Shown piece by piece: positions 22,999 through 38,049 of a stretch of 64,000 nucleotides of DNA. The stretch lies in the NCBI RefSeq assembly GCF_000471905.2, contig NW_006500353.1, forward strand, positions 964,523 through 1,028,522. Direction: 5' to 3'. The stretch comes from Amborella trichopoda (taxonomy: Eukaryota > Streptophyta > Magnoliopsida > Amborellales > Amborellaceae). Position 1 is the first letter of the stretch. Every line of letters starts with the position of its first letter. The translations under genes and the position numbers were made by a program. Under the pieces are notes generated by a model, which saw only the letters and a list, made by a program, of their open reading frames with translations, ran no database searches and had not been told where the DNA came from.

Positions 22999-23436
22999 AT
23001 GTCCGACAAATGTGGCTTGATCTGCAAGAAATCAGAGTTTTCCCACACCATTTACAAGGAGATTGTTGCTCTGCATAGTAATAACAAACCCATCACTGCA
23101 TCTCAAACCATTTCCACGGAGATTTCTGTTCTACAAACTAGAAAAGAGATGGGTTGTCTCAGCTGTTTTTGGGTCTTCAAAGTCTTGCTCTTGCAGCCAT
23201 TTCTGGACTCCAATTCTTCCTCCTCTTCCTCTCTCTACAATCTCAGCACTGAACAGAGCAGTTGCAGTAAGAGTTATGAAGAAGAGACTGTGAAGGATGA
23301 GATGAAAGAAGACATATTTGAGAATGAAAAGAGCGGAGACGAATCTCTAATGAGCCAGAAGAATAGCGAGAGTAGTTGTAAGTCAGAGATAGTTGTCCCA
23401 TTTTTCAGCTCTTTTTCTCATCGCTCTCCCCTGTAA
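22999..23436 (+). CDS. Small unidentified protein, unit 2 copy (145 aa; alternative 95-aa start at 23149)
   Basis: An uninterrupted frame of 145 codons starts MSDKCGLICKKSE and ends FSHRSPL. I know no family for it. The 95-residue part from Met at 23149 (MGCLSCFWVFKVLLLQPF) is kept in length and frame in the unit 1 copy. It comprises a short hydrophobic stretch, a Ser-rich linker, an acidic KDEMKEDIFENEKSGDE segment and a Ser/Cys-rich tail. A start MGC followed by another Cys resembles N-myristoylated and S-acylated plant proteins, so the shorter form could be membrane-anchored; this is inference. CT-rich leader sequence precedes it and AATAAATAAA follows the stop. It is convergent with ADH1-A, stops about 450 bp apart. 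It could instead be a chance frame in a transcribed UTR. Confidence 0.5.
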   Translation: MSDKCGLICKKSEFSHTIYKEIVALHSNNKPITASQTISTEISVLQTRKEMGCLSCFWVFKVLLLQPFLDSNSSSSSSLYNLSTEQSSCSKSYEEETVKDEMKEDIFENEKSGDESLMSQKNSESSCKSEIVVPFFSSFSHRSPL

Positions 23437-23796
23437 CCAAATAAATAAACTTCATTGGTTCATTGAAGCTAATCACCTCTCTTTCTCTCTCTAATAAATG
23501 ACTTTTTGTTGTTCCGTTGTAGCTGATAACGAACTCTACTGATCTCTCTCTTTTTCTCTCTCTATGTATGTCTCCCAAAAGAAAAAAAAAAAATAATGTC
23601 AACTATTACCATAAACAAGATAATTTCATTCACAAAGGATTACCATTAACTAAACAACGACCAGTTACAATCATTTACAAACCACATAAAAGAAACAAAG
23701 AGGTTAAACACCTCATAAAATAGGAAAAAAAACAGATAAAAATGAAGATTCAAAAAAGATAACCCGATTAAACTAGAAGCAACCACCAACAAGTAC

Positions 23797-23802
23797 TTTA
23801 TT
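23797..23802 (-). terminator. Candidate poly-A signal of ADH1-A
   Basis: AATAAA on the minus strand (TTTATT here), about 85 bp past the TAA stop. Also present in the duplicated flank at about 18200. Confidence 0.5.
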
Positions 23803-23885
23803 TCTTTTTGCTTCTTCAAGTTTCAGGAACCGAAAGCAATACGAGTTGAAACCGAACTGAAGCTATTACACTCCTCTATTTGACA

Positions 23886-27656
<3,771 letters not shown>

Positions 27657-28010
27657 GATCTCTCTTAACTTATTACAAGTATAAAACCCAAGAGCAAACT
27701 GTCCCTCTTTTCCTGAACTCTCGCTCTAACCCCTCCCCCTCTCTCTCTCTGTTTGATGAAAACTAAATTGACTGTAAAGCAAAGAAAGTGGACTGTATGC
27801 TTTGGTTCCACTTTGGATGGATGGGTTCTGGCTTTTTCCAGGTATTTATAGTGTGAAACATCGGCTAGAGAGAGAGAGTTTTTTTCATATTTAATTGATA
27901 GAACGCGGATTTGGCGAAGCTCCTGGTTTTGGTTTCCAATTTGCATGTAGAGGGTGAACGAGGAACGATGGTTTTAGTTTCAGGTGGACGAAAATGCCCC
28001 TGGTTTTACC
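27657..28010 (-). promoter_or_regulatory. ADH1-A promoter with TATA box and anaerobic-response-like motifs
   Basis: Read on the minus strand, TATAAATA lies at 27850-27843, about 187 bp upstream of the ATG, followed by a CT-rich leader. GT motifs (TGGTTT on the plus strand, AAACCA on the gene strand) occur at 27924-27929, 27930-27935, 27969-27974 and 28001-28006. The last abuts a GC motif, GCCCC (27996-28000), to give AAAACCAGGGGCA on the gene strand. Paired GT and GC motifs define the anaerobic response element of maize and Arabidopsis Adh1. Activity here is inferred. Confidence 0.7.
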
Positions 28011-28217
28011 ATTAAGCGTGACTTTGGAATTTTAGAATAACGAAAATAATCCTGAAATTTGTACGACAACGGACTCTTGCCCTGTCTAAATTTACGCCCA
28101 AAGGCCCTCAGACACTCGGATCTCTCTAATCTGTTTATCATGGGTCTTCCGAAATTTTTATTTTATATTCATGATTTTTTTTTCCTCCTTTTTCCAAAAT
28201 ACGTCACTTGATATGAA

Positions 28218-28565
28218 GTAGGGGTGGCAATGGATCTGGACCCTGATCCTGACTCGGATCGGGACTGAGACCTGGGGAGTAGACCCAATCTAGGTCCATG
28301 TATGGGTTCAAAAAATAGACACGACGGGTCGGGTCCGGGTCAAATTTTGGATCCAAAATACTATTTGGGTCTGCGTCCAAATCTTGGACCCAAATACTAT
28401 TTGGGTTTTGACAAAAATTTTCAGTTCCCAATATATTTAAATGTAATTAAATATATAGATATTTTAATTTTTGAGTTGGGTCCAGCTGCTCCGGGTCCGA
28501 TAACATTTTTGGGTCTGGGTCCGACCGAACTCGGATCCAACCCGACCTGACCTGTTGCCATCACT
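28218..28565. mobile_element. hAT-like MITE of the GGGTGGCAA family
   Basis: Ends TAGGGGTGGCAA and TTGCCATCACTA are inverted repeats starting TAGNG, as in hAT elements. The interior is rich in GGGTCC/GACCC words. The 8-bp flanks (ATATGAAG and GTCTAAAG) match only five of eight. Non-coding. Confidence 0.65.
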
Positions 28566-29650
28566 AGTCTAAAGTAGGAGCGACTTCGGATCAAAGTTGC
28601 AGAGAATTTCCTTACTTCTGATCTGGGCCTTTCAGTTTTTGAAGTGAATTTCAAGTCTTATAATGTACAAAATAGTAAATAATTTTTTACTTCGGACCTT
28701 GAAGATCTAAAATCGATACTTAAAAATAGGGGTACATGGAGGGAATTAAAATAAGAAAAAAATGGATACAAGCTTCAAATACAAAATTTTAAGAGAAAAA
28801 CTCTAAGAACCTAATATAAGAGTATAAGAGGGGCATGAGTATAAATTTCTCTTTGTATTTCTTTGATTTTATATTTACTTTTAATATAAGCAAGTCATAA
28901 TCATGCTTGTCCGTCAAATTTTAAACTGAATGGTTATAAATGTGTTATTGATTAAATCCAATATTTTAAAATAAATAAAATAGATTTTTCAAAAAAACAA
29001 ATAATAATAATAATAATAACCAATAACAAAATAATAATACCCGCTCCAAATCTTCTACAACCAAAAGCCTCTATTGCCTTCAATATCTTTGATCTTTGGG
29101 AGGCGTGACCAAAACGCTCTTGTGAAGCTAATGCTATGCCCTATAGTGGTCCAATTATCTCTAAGTTTAAGAAGAATACAACTTTGATGCTATCATTATG
29201 ATGGTTAAAGCATCAAATTTAACACCATAAAGCTCTTCTTTTTGAGCATCAAATAGACCCAAAGGTTAAAAAAAAGACAGGAAAAATGGATCAGGCCGGG
29301 GCGACTCTATCATGGCCCTAACTGGGTAAATTATGTACACCAATCTTTTAGCCTCATCTTCTTTGCTTATTCTCTCAACCACCAAAATTGTAAGGTTCTT
29401 TTGGCCAGTCATTTAGAGCATTCACCCCACAAATCTGTTTCAGATCGTTAGTCTAAATAAATAATCTAAAACATGTATATATATATATATATATAATAAA
29501 AATTATAGTGGTTTATGGGGTGAGAATTTACAGATTTAGATAAACGATTGGTTTCCCATCCAAATTGGATTAAGAATCAATCAGTTTTAAAGTTATCTGG
29601 ATCAAGAGTCGTCGGGTTTTAAAACGTTGCCATGTGTATGCTTGACACAT
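28566..29650. other. Gene-free spacer
   Basis: AT-rich sequence with an (AAT)n run at about 28999-29020 and a (TA)n run at about 29477-29494. Nothing else is recognised on either strand. Confidence 0.6.
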
Positions 29651-29652
29651 GA

Positions 29653-29797
29653 TTGTCCTTTGTACAGCCTGAGTTGCTGCTAATGCTACGAATGAATCAA
29701 CGGGGATTTCCAGATATAATAGATAACTATTCCGAGGGAATCAAGAAGGCAAGTGCCCAAATCTCAGACATCAAGCAATGGATCGAAGATCTCTCTA
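29653..29797 (+). pseudogene. Possible exon fragment, unidentified
   Basis: About 48 codons read QPELLLMLRMNQRGFPDIID then NYSEGIKKASAQISDIKQWI without a stop. Base composition and the amphipathic helical look are unlike the surrounding AT-rich spacer. An acceptor-like TTTGTACAG lies immediately before. The frame then runs into a MITE at 29795. It could be a remnant exon or gene fragment carried by a transposon; I cannot name the parent gene. Confidence 0.35.
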
Positions 29798-30163
29798 AGG
29801 TGGCAATGGACCTTGATCCGATTAGGGACTCGACGATGAGACCCGACCCAAGACTAGTAATGTGTCAAAAAATTGGACCTGTTGGGTCAGGTGCAAGTTC
29901 AAATCTTGGACCCCAATACTATTCGGGTCCTATTAGTGTGAATATTTAATATATAATATTTTAATAATAATTAAAAAATATAATTGTATATTCTAATTAT
30001 AATATTTAAATTATATATATATATATATATATATTCAGTCGGGTCCGGGTCCGAGTCCGAGTCCGAGTCCGAATCCAGGTCCAGGTCTGGTGGGAGTCCG
30101 GTTGGTTTTGCGTCCGGTCGGATCTGATAATTTGGGATCCGGTCCCAACCATTGCCTTCCCTA
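29795..30163. mobile_element. hAT-like MITE of the GGGTGGCAA family
   Basis: The left end CTAAGGTGGCAATGG is the imperfect complement of the right end CCATTGCCTTCCCTA. It contains a (TA)n run at about 30012-30033 and (GAGTCC)n at about 30045-30075. Related to 28218-28565. Confidence 0.6.
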
Positions 30164-30540
30164 TAACTCGTTTGATACTCTTTAATAAGTTGGTGGAACC
30201 AAATAGAATAAGAAAGTCGGCCGTTGTTTTGAGGAAGTTGACTATGGTTTTTGTTTTGCGATCGCCTCGCCTCGCCTTGCCTTGCCTTGCCTTGCCTTCC
30301 ATTTATTATTATAATTCTCTCCACCTCCTCTCTCTCATCGCCTTCCGCGCGGCCCGCGTCACGGACCAATAGCTGCTTCAGAAGACTTGCAATTTGGAGG
30401 GTTCACGTCCGCGGTTTGGTTTGCTGCGGGTTCATCCACCTTTGCCCCTTAAGACATATCTCCTTCTCTCAAACGTTTAATTTTTCCCTCTACCTCTTCT
30501 TTTTATTTCTTTTTCCTGTCTGTGAATTTAAATAAGGCAT
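30164..30540. other. Isolated GC-rich, CpG-containing island with no coding region
   Basis: 30230-30430 holds GCGATCGCCTCGCC, a GCCTT microsatellite (about 30268-30298), CCTTCCGCGCGGCCCGCG and a CT-rich tract. It resembles the promoter/leader of a plant gene, but no exon follows. It may be an orphan promoter remnant next to the possible exon fragment at 29653. Confidence 0.35.
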
Positions 30541-30859
30541 AAATGATAATAATAATGATGAATCGAGGATAGGAGTGTTAGCCTCCAAACAATGGATGGA
30601 AGTCAATCTATTGCTTTCCAAGTAGTATTACTTTGGATTAACATACCAGTAATATAAACTCTATAAAATTATATCTTCATCATCATTTTTAGTTTTATCT
30701 TAATTATTTATCATCGGCTAATTCATGATAAGATGTATCAAAGTTTTAAACTGGTTGTCTGTTGAACGTAACCCACCTCCTTTACTTAGACTTGTGATAG
30801 GTTAAAGTAAAGTTTACGGTCCTCCCCATTATTAGACTATAAAATTATAACTGGGATGA

Positions 30860-31640
30860 AATCTTTTGCCATTTTTTGAACTCATTTGTCCTTTTTTAAA
30901 AAGTGAGATAGGCTCTTACTCACTTATAAATTTTAGAGACAATAACTTTATCAAATTTTAGAGAAAGAAAGTACCAGAAATTTTTTAGAAAAAGAAACTA
31001 TCTAAAATTTTTTAAAGAGAAACTATCTCATATTTTAAGTTTTAAAGAGAGAAAGTAACTTAAAAATTGAGAGAGATAAACTATATCAAATTTTACAGAG
31101 AGAAATTACTTGAATTTTTTTTTTTGAGAGAAACTATCTCAAATTTTTTAAAAAGAGAAACAATCTCAAACTTTAAGTTTGAGATAGAGGAAGTATTTTA
31201 AATTTTAGAGAGAGAAACCACCTAAAAGTTTTTAGTAAGAGAAACTATCTGAAATTTTTTAGAGAAAGAAAAACAATCTCGAATTTTAAGCTTTAGAGAT
31301 AAAATATCTTAAAATTTTAGAGATAAACTATATCAAATTTTAAAGATATAAAGTATTTTAAAATTTTAGAGAGAGAAAACTATATCAAATTTTAGAGAGA
31401 GAAAGTACCTAAATTTTTTGAGAGATAAACTATCCCAAGATTTTTAGAGAGAAACTCTTTCAAATTTTAAATTTTAGAGAGTGAAAGTTTATTAAAATTT
31501 TAGAGAGAGAAACCATATCAAATTTTAGAGAGAAACTATTTCAAAATTTTTAGAGTGTGAGACTATCCTAAATTTTGAGTTTGAGAGAGAAACCACATCT
31601 AATTTTAGAGAGAGAAAGTATGTCAAAAAATTTAGAGGGC
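30860..31640. repeat. Degenerate GA/AAATTTT minisatellite, about 780 bp
   Basis: Units of about 25-35 bp such as AATTTTAGAGAGAGAAACTA, TATCAAATTTTAGAGAGA and AAAGTACCTAAATTTT alternate over the whole stretch without a fixed period. No gene is present. Confidence 0.85.
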
Positions 31641-31652
31641 TAGATAGTATCA

Positions 31653-33657
31653 CAGTGTTTGAAAAATTAGCCGGTTCAAACCAGAACTGGCTGGTTAGAT
31701 CGGAACCAGGAGGTCCCGGTTCCGCTTAGCACCGATTTTAGAGTATATAGGACAAACTTCTCCAAAAAACCTCCGAGCCAAAACCAGTCCGAACCTCTCG
31801 ATTTTCATTATAGCCAGCTGGTTTTTTTACCTAACAGGATCGGTTTGTTCATAAAACTATTTTTAACATTATAACAATATATATAACAGTGTCACGTAAC
31901 AGTTATGTTATTTGATACGTTGGCCCGTTATTTTTTCCAGAACCCACTGGTTTTCTTTGGGTTCAAGATTGATTTGAATTTACAAACTTTATTAGCCTTT
32001 TAAGGATTTAAAAGAGAATACTTTGAATGAAATTATTAATGTTACTCTATAAAATAGTCAATTTGAGATAAAAACCACCGAATTTCATGTTTTTTTGGTC
32101 GTTATTTATTTGTACTTTATTAGTTTGATGAAAATTCGTCAATCTACAGTTTTAGGCATTGTTGATTTCTTTTTTATCCAAAGGGAAGGCTTTAGTAGAT
32201 GAAAGAGATGGTTAGACTAATACATTCCTAGTTTCAACGAAATCCATAGATTTCGAGTTCAAAATTGCAATTTCTTGGCCGTTTATTTCGGTGTTCTTCA
32301 ATTTTATATGAAAAATTTGTCAATCTAAGGATTTTGGCCTAGTTTTTTATTTGTTTTCGATAAAAATAAAGGGCTTTTAATGATCACAGAGATATCCAGA
32401 TTTCTAGACTTCTGATTTCATTGAAATCGAGAGATTTCAAGCTTGATTTTGAGATTGAAGCTTCATTTGAGTAGGAAGAAAACAATGTAAGCTTCAAACC
32501 GATTTTTTTTTTAATTTGTTTCCTAATTTTTCAGGTTTTAAGGATTTTTCAGACAATATTTGACTGAAATGATTAATTACATTTAATAAAATAATGGACT
32601 TGAGAACAAAAACAGACATTTGGAGCTCAATATTAGGGTATTTTGGGATATAGATTTTTCTAAAAAAAAAATATTTGGCTTAATAAAATTATGTTTTATG
32701 ATGAATATGTGAAATGATTTTCTATTTTTTTAATAAAACTATTTTTTTTATAAAATTACATTTGATGAATATGACAAAAAATCGATTCTTCTATTTTTAA
32801 TGTTATATTTTTTTAACAAATAAATAAATAAGTGCATGATAATGTTGCTCGATCTTTTGCTTCGATTGTTTTTTGCTCGATATTTTTAATATTATATTAG
32901 AAGGTTTTCAGTCTTAGAAATAGTATATAGTGTAATGTATTTTAGAAATACTGCATTTTGTAATGCCTTTTTTAGGTGGTCAATTTTCAAGACTTTTTAT
33001 AGATATGCCCGATCTATACTAATTTTCAGCTTCAAATTTTATAATTATTTAATTAGAGATAAAAATGGATTTTGAGAATGTCATCAAGATTTGCAATATT
33101 GAAACAACACCATTTGAATTTTGATACTATTTGAAGGTGCATTTTACTTGCTTGTTTAAGCCGTCAATTATGTACCTCAAAACATAAAATTAAGGTGTAC
33201 CATCAAATTTTATAATAAGCTTAAAATCTATTTTCATGTCTAATTATAAAATTTTAGGCTTAAAAAATCATTCAAATCAAGTAGATTTATAATCACATAT
33301 TAATAGTCATTCTCATTACTACTAGCCATTGTTAGTTGGACTTTGTCACTTCACCAATTAAATTTATGTCACATTATAAATTGTCTTGCATATCTTTACA
33401 GTATTCAAATATTAATTTATATAAGAAGTTGTCTCAATTATTTTTGGTAAGATAAATTATGTATTATGATAGTATACACTTAATCTAAGTTTTCAATTTT
33501 AAAAAAAAAAAATTTAATTCTTTGGGGGTTTTGACACATTTTTTAAAAACAATATACTTGATCGATTAGTCCGGTTAACCACCCCGGTTAGTCCGGTTCC
33601 AGTTCAAACTGCTCCCAGCCCCATGTCTGGTTAATCGTTTCATTTTTGTGAATATTG
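31653..33657. mobile_element. hAT-like element, about 2 kb, no transposase
   Basis: The left end CAGTGTTTGAAAAATTAGCC, then CTGGTTAGATCGGAACC, and the right end CGGTTAACC... to TTTTGTGAATATTG follow the layout of the shorter elements at 52085-52545 and 59029-59541. The interior is AT-rich with no transposase motif, and a GAGGCTC-type MITE fragment lies at about 32917-33175. The target duplication is unclear. Confidence 0.55.
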
Positions 33658-33899
33658 AATACTCTCATACATTTTGAGGTTTAGAGAGAGAAAGCGTATT
33701 AAAATTGTAGAGAAAGAAACTATATTTACTAAAAATGCACATAGAAATGATTGTAAGGACTTAATAAATTTTGTACTATAAATCCAACCAAGAGATTTGA
33801 GGAATCTATGATATGAATCCCTAGCATTATAAATTCATAAATTTTTTAGAATTTTAAATGTCCAAAATTCCTAATTTCTCCCTATCCAAACAGGCCCTA

Positions 33900-34278
33900 A
33901 AGAAAAACCAAGGCTCTAAACAATCAAAATAAAGCACACCTTCAAATAGTATCGAAAGATGTAGTTTCAATATTGAAAATCTTTGTGATGGCTTGAAAAT
34001 TTATTTTCATATATAATTATAAAATTTAAAACTAAAAAAATAGTGTAGATCGAGCAGATCTATGAACACTTGAAAATCTTGAAAATTGACGGTCCAAAAA
34101 TACATTACAACATGCACTATTTTCAAAACTGGAAATTTATTTTTTCTCGTGTCCATTAATCTTGAGGTCAAAATGATCAATTTGAGGATTTTTGGGTATT
34201 GAAACAACATGTTCTAATGAATTTTTTGAGGCGCACCTTAGTTTGATTGTTTAGAGCCTCGCATTTATATAAACTTTT
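33900..34278. mobile_element. GAGGCTC-family Mutator-like MITE
   Basis: Left AAGGCTCTAAACAATCAAA and right TTTGATTGTTTAGAGCCTCG are inverted. The interior includes GTAGATCGAGCAGATCTATG. The flanks are not clean duplications because the right side adjoins the duplicated block at 34273. Confidence 0.75.
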
Positions 34279-35015
34279 TTCATACATAGATGACTTTCTC
34301 TTCTCAGTTCTCTAAGTAAAGTTTAAAGGGAAAGGTTTCTATACTTTCCATGTAGCATAGAAGATCTATGCTTCCCCTACCATCCAGCCGTCCAATTTTG
34401 ATCAAGAGAGCCACTCACCGTTTGATCTTAAATCCGATGTCTCAAAGGATTTTATTTTTAGTTTTTTTTTATACAAATTGTATACGTGTCATCTTCTCAT
34501 TGGGTTGCACCTATAATAAATAGTAAAAATAATATTTCAATAAAATATACTTATCAAAATACCCTTTGAAACTTTTGAAGGTATTTTGGTCATTTTTATT
34601 TTATTGAAAATACTTATTTTATATTTTTTGCTAGTGCGAGTTTAATAGACTTTTTTCATACATAGATGACTTTCTCTTCTCAGTTCTCTAAGTAAAGTTA
34701 AAAGTGAAAGGTTTCTATACTTTCCCTATAGCATCCAGCCGTCCAATTTTGATCAAGAGAGCCACTCACCGTTTGATCTTAAATCCGATGTCTCAAAGTA
34801 TTTTATTTTTAGTTTTTTTTTATACAAATTGTATAAATATAAAATTTGGTACGTGTCATCTTTTCATTGGGTTGCACCTATAATAAATATTAAAAATAAT
34901 ATTTCAATAAAATATACTTATCAAAATACCCTTTAAAACTTTCAAGGGTATTTTGGTCATTTTTATTTTATTGAAAATACTTATTTTATATTTTTCGCTA
35001 GTGCGAGTTTAATAG
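34273..35015. repeat. 376-bp tandem duplication inside a foldback MITE
   Basis: Copy 1 (34273-34648) and copy 2 (34649 to about 35015) both start ACTTTTTTCATACATAGATG and end CTAGTGCGAGTTTAATAG. Copy 2 lacks a short CATAGAAGATCTATGC-type palindrome present in copy 1. Confidence 0.9.
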
Positions 35016-35195
35016 ATGATTGGAAGTACAAAATTTTGTTTCAAAGTAGTTTATAGACAAAAAATTAAAAATAAAATGGTGTGGAGATGTGACATTGTGA
35101 TTAAGACAATCTTAACCCTCCATTCAGAATGAAGAGTTGGATAAGGAGAAATATATAAGTTTTATATTATAAGGAAAGCACACAAAGCTTGCCCT
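34326..35195. mobile_element. Foldback MITE (CCATCCAGCCGTCC family)
   Basis: The ends match those of 10631-11153 (AAGGGAAAGGTTTC at the left, AAGGAAAGCACACAAAGCTT then GCCCT at the right). It was enlarged by the internal tandem duplication. Confidence 0.65.
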
Positions 35196-35780
35196 AGTTT
35201 AAAAACCCACTAGCTCTTATCCAAAATAATATTATTTTGAAATGCTACCATATACTTTTTCAAAACTAAAATGCTAACGCACCATACACCACCCACTAGG
35301 GTGATCTATACCTTTTTCATTTCTCTCTCACACACATGCATTCTCTCACTCTAAAATAGGGGCCGGCCGCTGCCCTTATAATTTTCTCTCTCATGCACCA
35401 TGTGCTCCTTTTGTGTGAGAGAAAGAGCGATCCATGTGTGTATTTGCGAAAGATAGAGGTCTTTGTGAGAAAGAGACAAGAGAGAGAGAAATACCTCCAA
35501 TAGAGTGAGAGATGTGGCCAAAGCCCTCTGTCCCCCTGGGCATGTGGCCCCTTTTTTATTTTTTTTATTTTTATTTTGGGATTTTCTACAAAGATGTTTC
35601 ATTTAAGAAAGTGACAATCGTTTATGCTCATTAGATGTTAAATTGGATGGCTTGGATGAGTCACCAACTGCGAGAATTTTTTTTTGAAACTGTGTATCTA
35701 TTCAATAACACTCTTACAATCACCCATTTTGAAATTTAAGATACAATAATGATTGTTACCTCCATGTCCAAAAAATAAAA
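35196..35780. other. Spacer, possible small GGGGCC-ended foldback
   Basis: TAGGGGCCGGCCGC near 35357 and GGGCATGTGGCCCC near 35538 could be opposed ends of a short element with GA/CT-rich filling. No gene is supported. Confidence 0.35.
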
Positions 35781-36163
35781 GTAAAAGTTTATATAAAGTT
35801 ACAACCTTAAAATGTAGAATTAAAGATGCACTTAAAAATCCATCCGGGAATGTTGTTTAATTTTGAAAAGTCCTATAATAGATCATCGAGATGTATGAAT
35901 TTGAAAAAAAAGAAGATTGTGAGTCTCCAAATAATGCATCTTGCAACGAATTACCTATACCGTCCATTTTCAAGATTTTCATATGTTTATAGATCTACTT
36001 GATTTGAACCATTTTTGGAGTTTAAAATTTTATAATTAGATATGAAAAAAGTTTTTTAGATAATACCAATAAAGTTTTACATCAAAATTGCATGTTATGA
36101 TAAAATTTGAAGGTACGCCTTAATTGGATTGTTTAAGGTTGCAATCTTATAGAAACCACACCC
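35781..36163. mobile_element. Mutator-like MITE, GAGGCTC-related subfamily
   Basis: Left GTAAAAGTTTATATAAAG with ACAACCTTAAAA, and right GTTTAAGGTTGCAATC with ATAGAAACCACACCC, are inverted. Flanking 9-mers AAAATAAAA and AAAGATAGA match seven of nine. Confidence 0.6.
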
Positions 36164-37405
36164 AAAGATAGATGGTCTCTTTGTAGAGAATATCTTTTTA
36201 TTTTTGTTTATTTTCTTTCTAAGCACTACTGAGACAAGTCCGGCCCGAGTAACTTGGTTCTAGCCCGAAATGAATTCTAAAACATTGTTTAAGGGGATCT
36301 AATGATTGCACTAAAATGATGTATAGGGGAACAATTAGTGCCATGATTATAGGGTCTATCATTGAAATCCATGACTTTGGCAATGAAACGAAAACAACTT
36401 TTGGCTAGTTAAAGAAATAGGAATACAACTTTTACTCATAGTATATAGGTAAAAAGTTTACCTAAGGTATCAACTTTATATTATTGAAGTGAGGCGTATC
36501 TCAAAAACCTACCATAAAATGTTATTAGGATGCTGGAAGATCCTCTAATTAATTATCTAGATCTTGAGAGGTACAAATATTAAAAAAAAAAAAAAAATTC
36601 AAGTGTTAAAAATGGTGAATCTTCTAACATATTATCGCCCATTTTTATTATTTTGAAAATGTTTATAGATATGCTCAGCACCATTTTTAGATATTTAAAT
36701 TTCATTATTAGGGTAAAAAAATCATTAAATTTCATTATTTGGGAAGAAAACATCCCGGCACATAAGAGCTTTTTTTTTTGGGGGGTTAAGTCAGTAAGAG
36801 AAGAGTTTTTGCAACTAAAACTACTTCTAATAGAATTTGGACAGAATTTTTTTTTTTTGTGATTGTTTGAAGTGGGCGAAGCGAACCGCGTATGATATAT
36901 TGGCCAAGCTAGATGCTATTATTCAAGATTTGATTGTAAATAGGTACTGATTTGTTCTTACCCAAATGCATTTTAATTAGCCATCTAAAGATACAATTAT
37001 ATTAATAAAATGTGTTAAATTTCCTAAAAACAATACTTGACACATGCTATATATTTCCTCAAGTTTGTAATCATTGTTTACTTTGTGAATATGTAAACCT
37101 GTTTTACACCATTTTCATTCCAATCAAAAGAACAGAAAAGTGTCTCCATTTATTTCTTCCAAAATGTTTAACTACCTATGCGGATGCTTAGAAAGACATT
37201 TTCAATCTCTTGTAATAAGCAACCTCTTCCACCTTTTTTTTATTTAATCCAAAACATTAACCCTAACAGATCACTGATTTATCTTGCTAGGTTCAGGCTT
37301 AATACGAATAACCCCAACAAATTGGTATATGTTAGTTGGGAGGTTTAGAGAGAGGGAAACTGAGCTTCATGGATGAGGAAAAGAGACCAAAGTGGGAAAG
37401 CTTTT
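36164..37405. other. AT-rich spacer with MITE scraps
   Basis: 36449-36760 resembles the same MITE subfamily (GAGGCGTATCTCAAAAACC and AATTAATTATCTAGATCTTG). The rest shows no recognisable gene or element. Confidence 0.5.
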
Positions 37406-37565
37406 AGGGGCGGCAATCGGGTCGTATAAGCCCGAGGGCCCAGTGTCTAGGTCCGCGTTGGGGTCTAAGTTTTAGACCCAGTGCGATGGGTTTGTATCCA
37501 AAATCTTAGATCTAAGTCGGATTAGGCTTGGGTCTGGATCCAGGTCGATCTACACCATACCCGAA
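37406..37565. mobile_element. Truncated GGGTGGCAA-family hAT-like MITE
   Basis: It starts TAGGGGCGGCAATCGGGTC and continues with GGGTCTAAG/CCCGA words, but lacks the right end. Confidence 0.5.
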
Positions 37566-37587
37566 CATATCTACACACATATACATA

Positions 37588-38018
37588 GGGAAATGCTGGC
37601 ATAAGACCACTAGCTTACAACTACATGTAGGCCTAACAGTCTAGTTTTAATCTAGGTTGATCCAATAATTACGATTGTATTTCATATTTTAATTTTAAAT
37701 TTTTTTTATATAAATTCAAATTAGTTGAAATTTTGGACGTATGTTCTTTAAAAAGATTAGAATCCAATAAAAATATCAAAATTTTTTTTGTGAAAAATAA
37801 ATTATCCAAAATACCCCCGAAATATTTTAGGGGTATTTTAAACAATTTATATTTTATGAATTATTATTTTTAATAATTTTATTAGGTTTGTGTTGATGAG
37901 AAGAATATACACCCAAAATTTCACATGATTTGGATTTATAAAAAAAAAAAATTCAAATTCAAATAACCGTTGGGTCTATATATAGTTGTATGCTAGTGGA
38001 TGTATGCTAGCATTTCTT
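37588..38018. mobile_element. TIR MITE, 431 bp, about 45-bp inverted ends
   Basis: GGGAAATGCTGGCATAAGAC with CCACTAGCTTACAACTA is matched by the complement of TAGTTGTATGCTAGTGGATG then TATGCTAGCATTTCT. The AT-rich interior is non-coding. No copy elsewhere in the window. Confidence 0.75.
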
Positions 38019-38049
38019 TTATATATATATATAATGCAGAAGTACTGAT

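Noticed and set aside
30010-30369. Minus-strand frames rich in DSDSDSD and IYIYI
   Set aside because: Simple-repeat translations of (GAGTCC)n and (TA)n inside a MITE.
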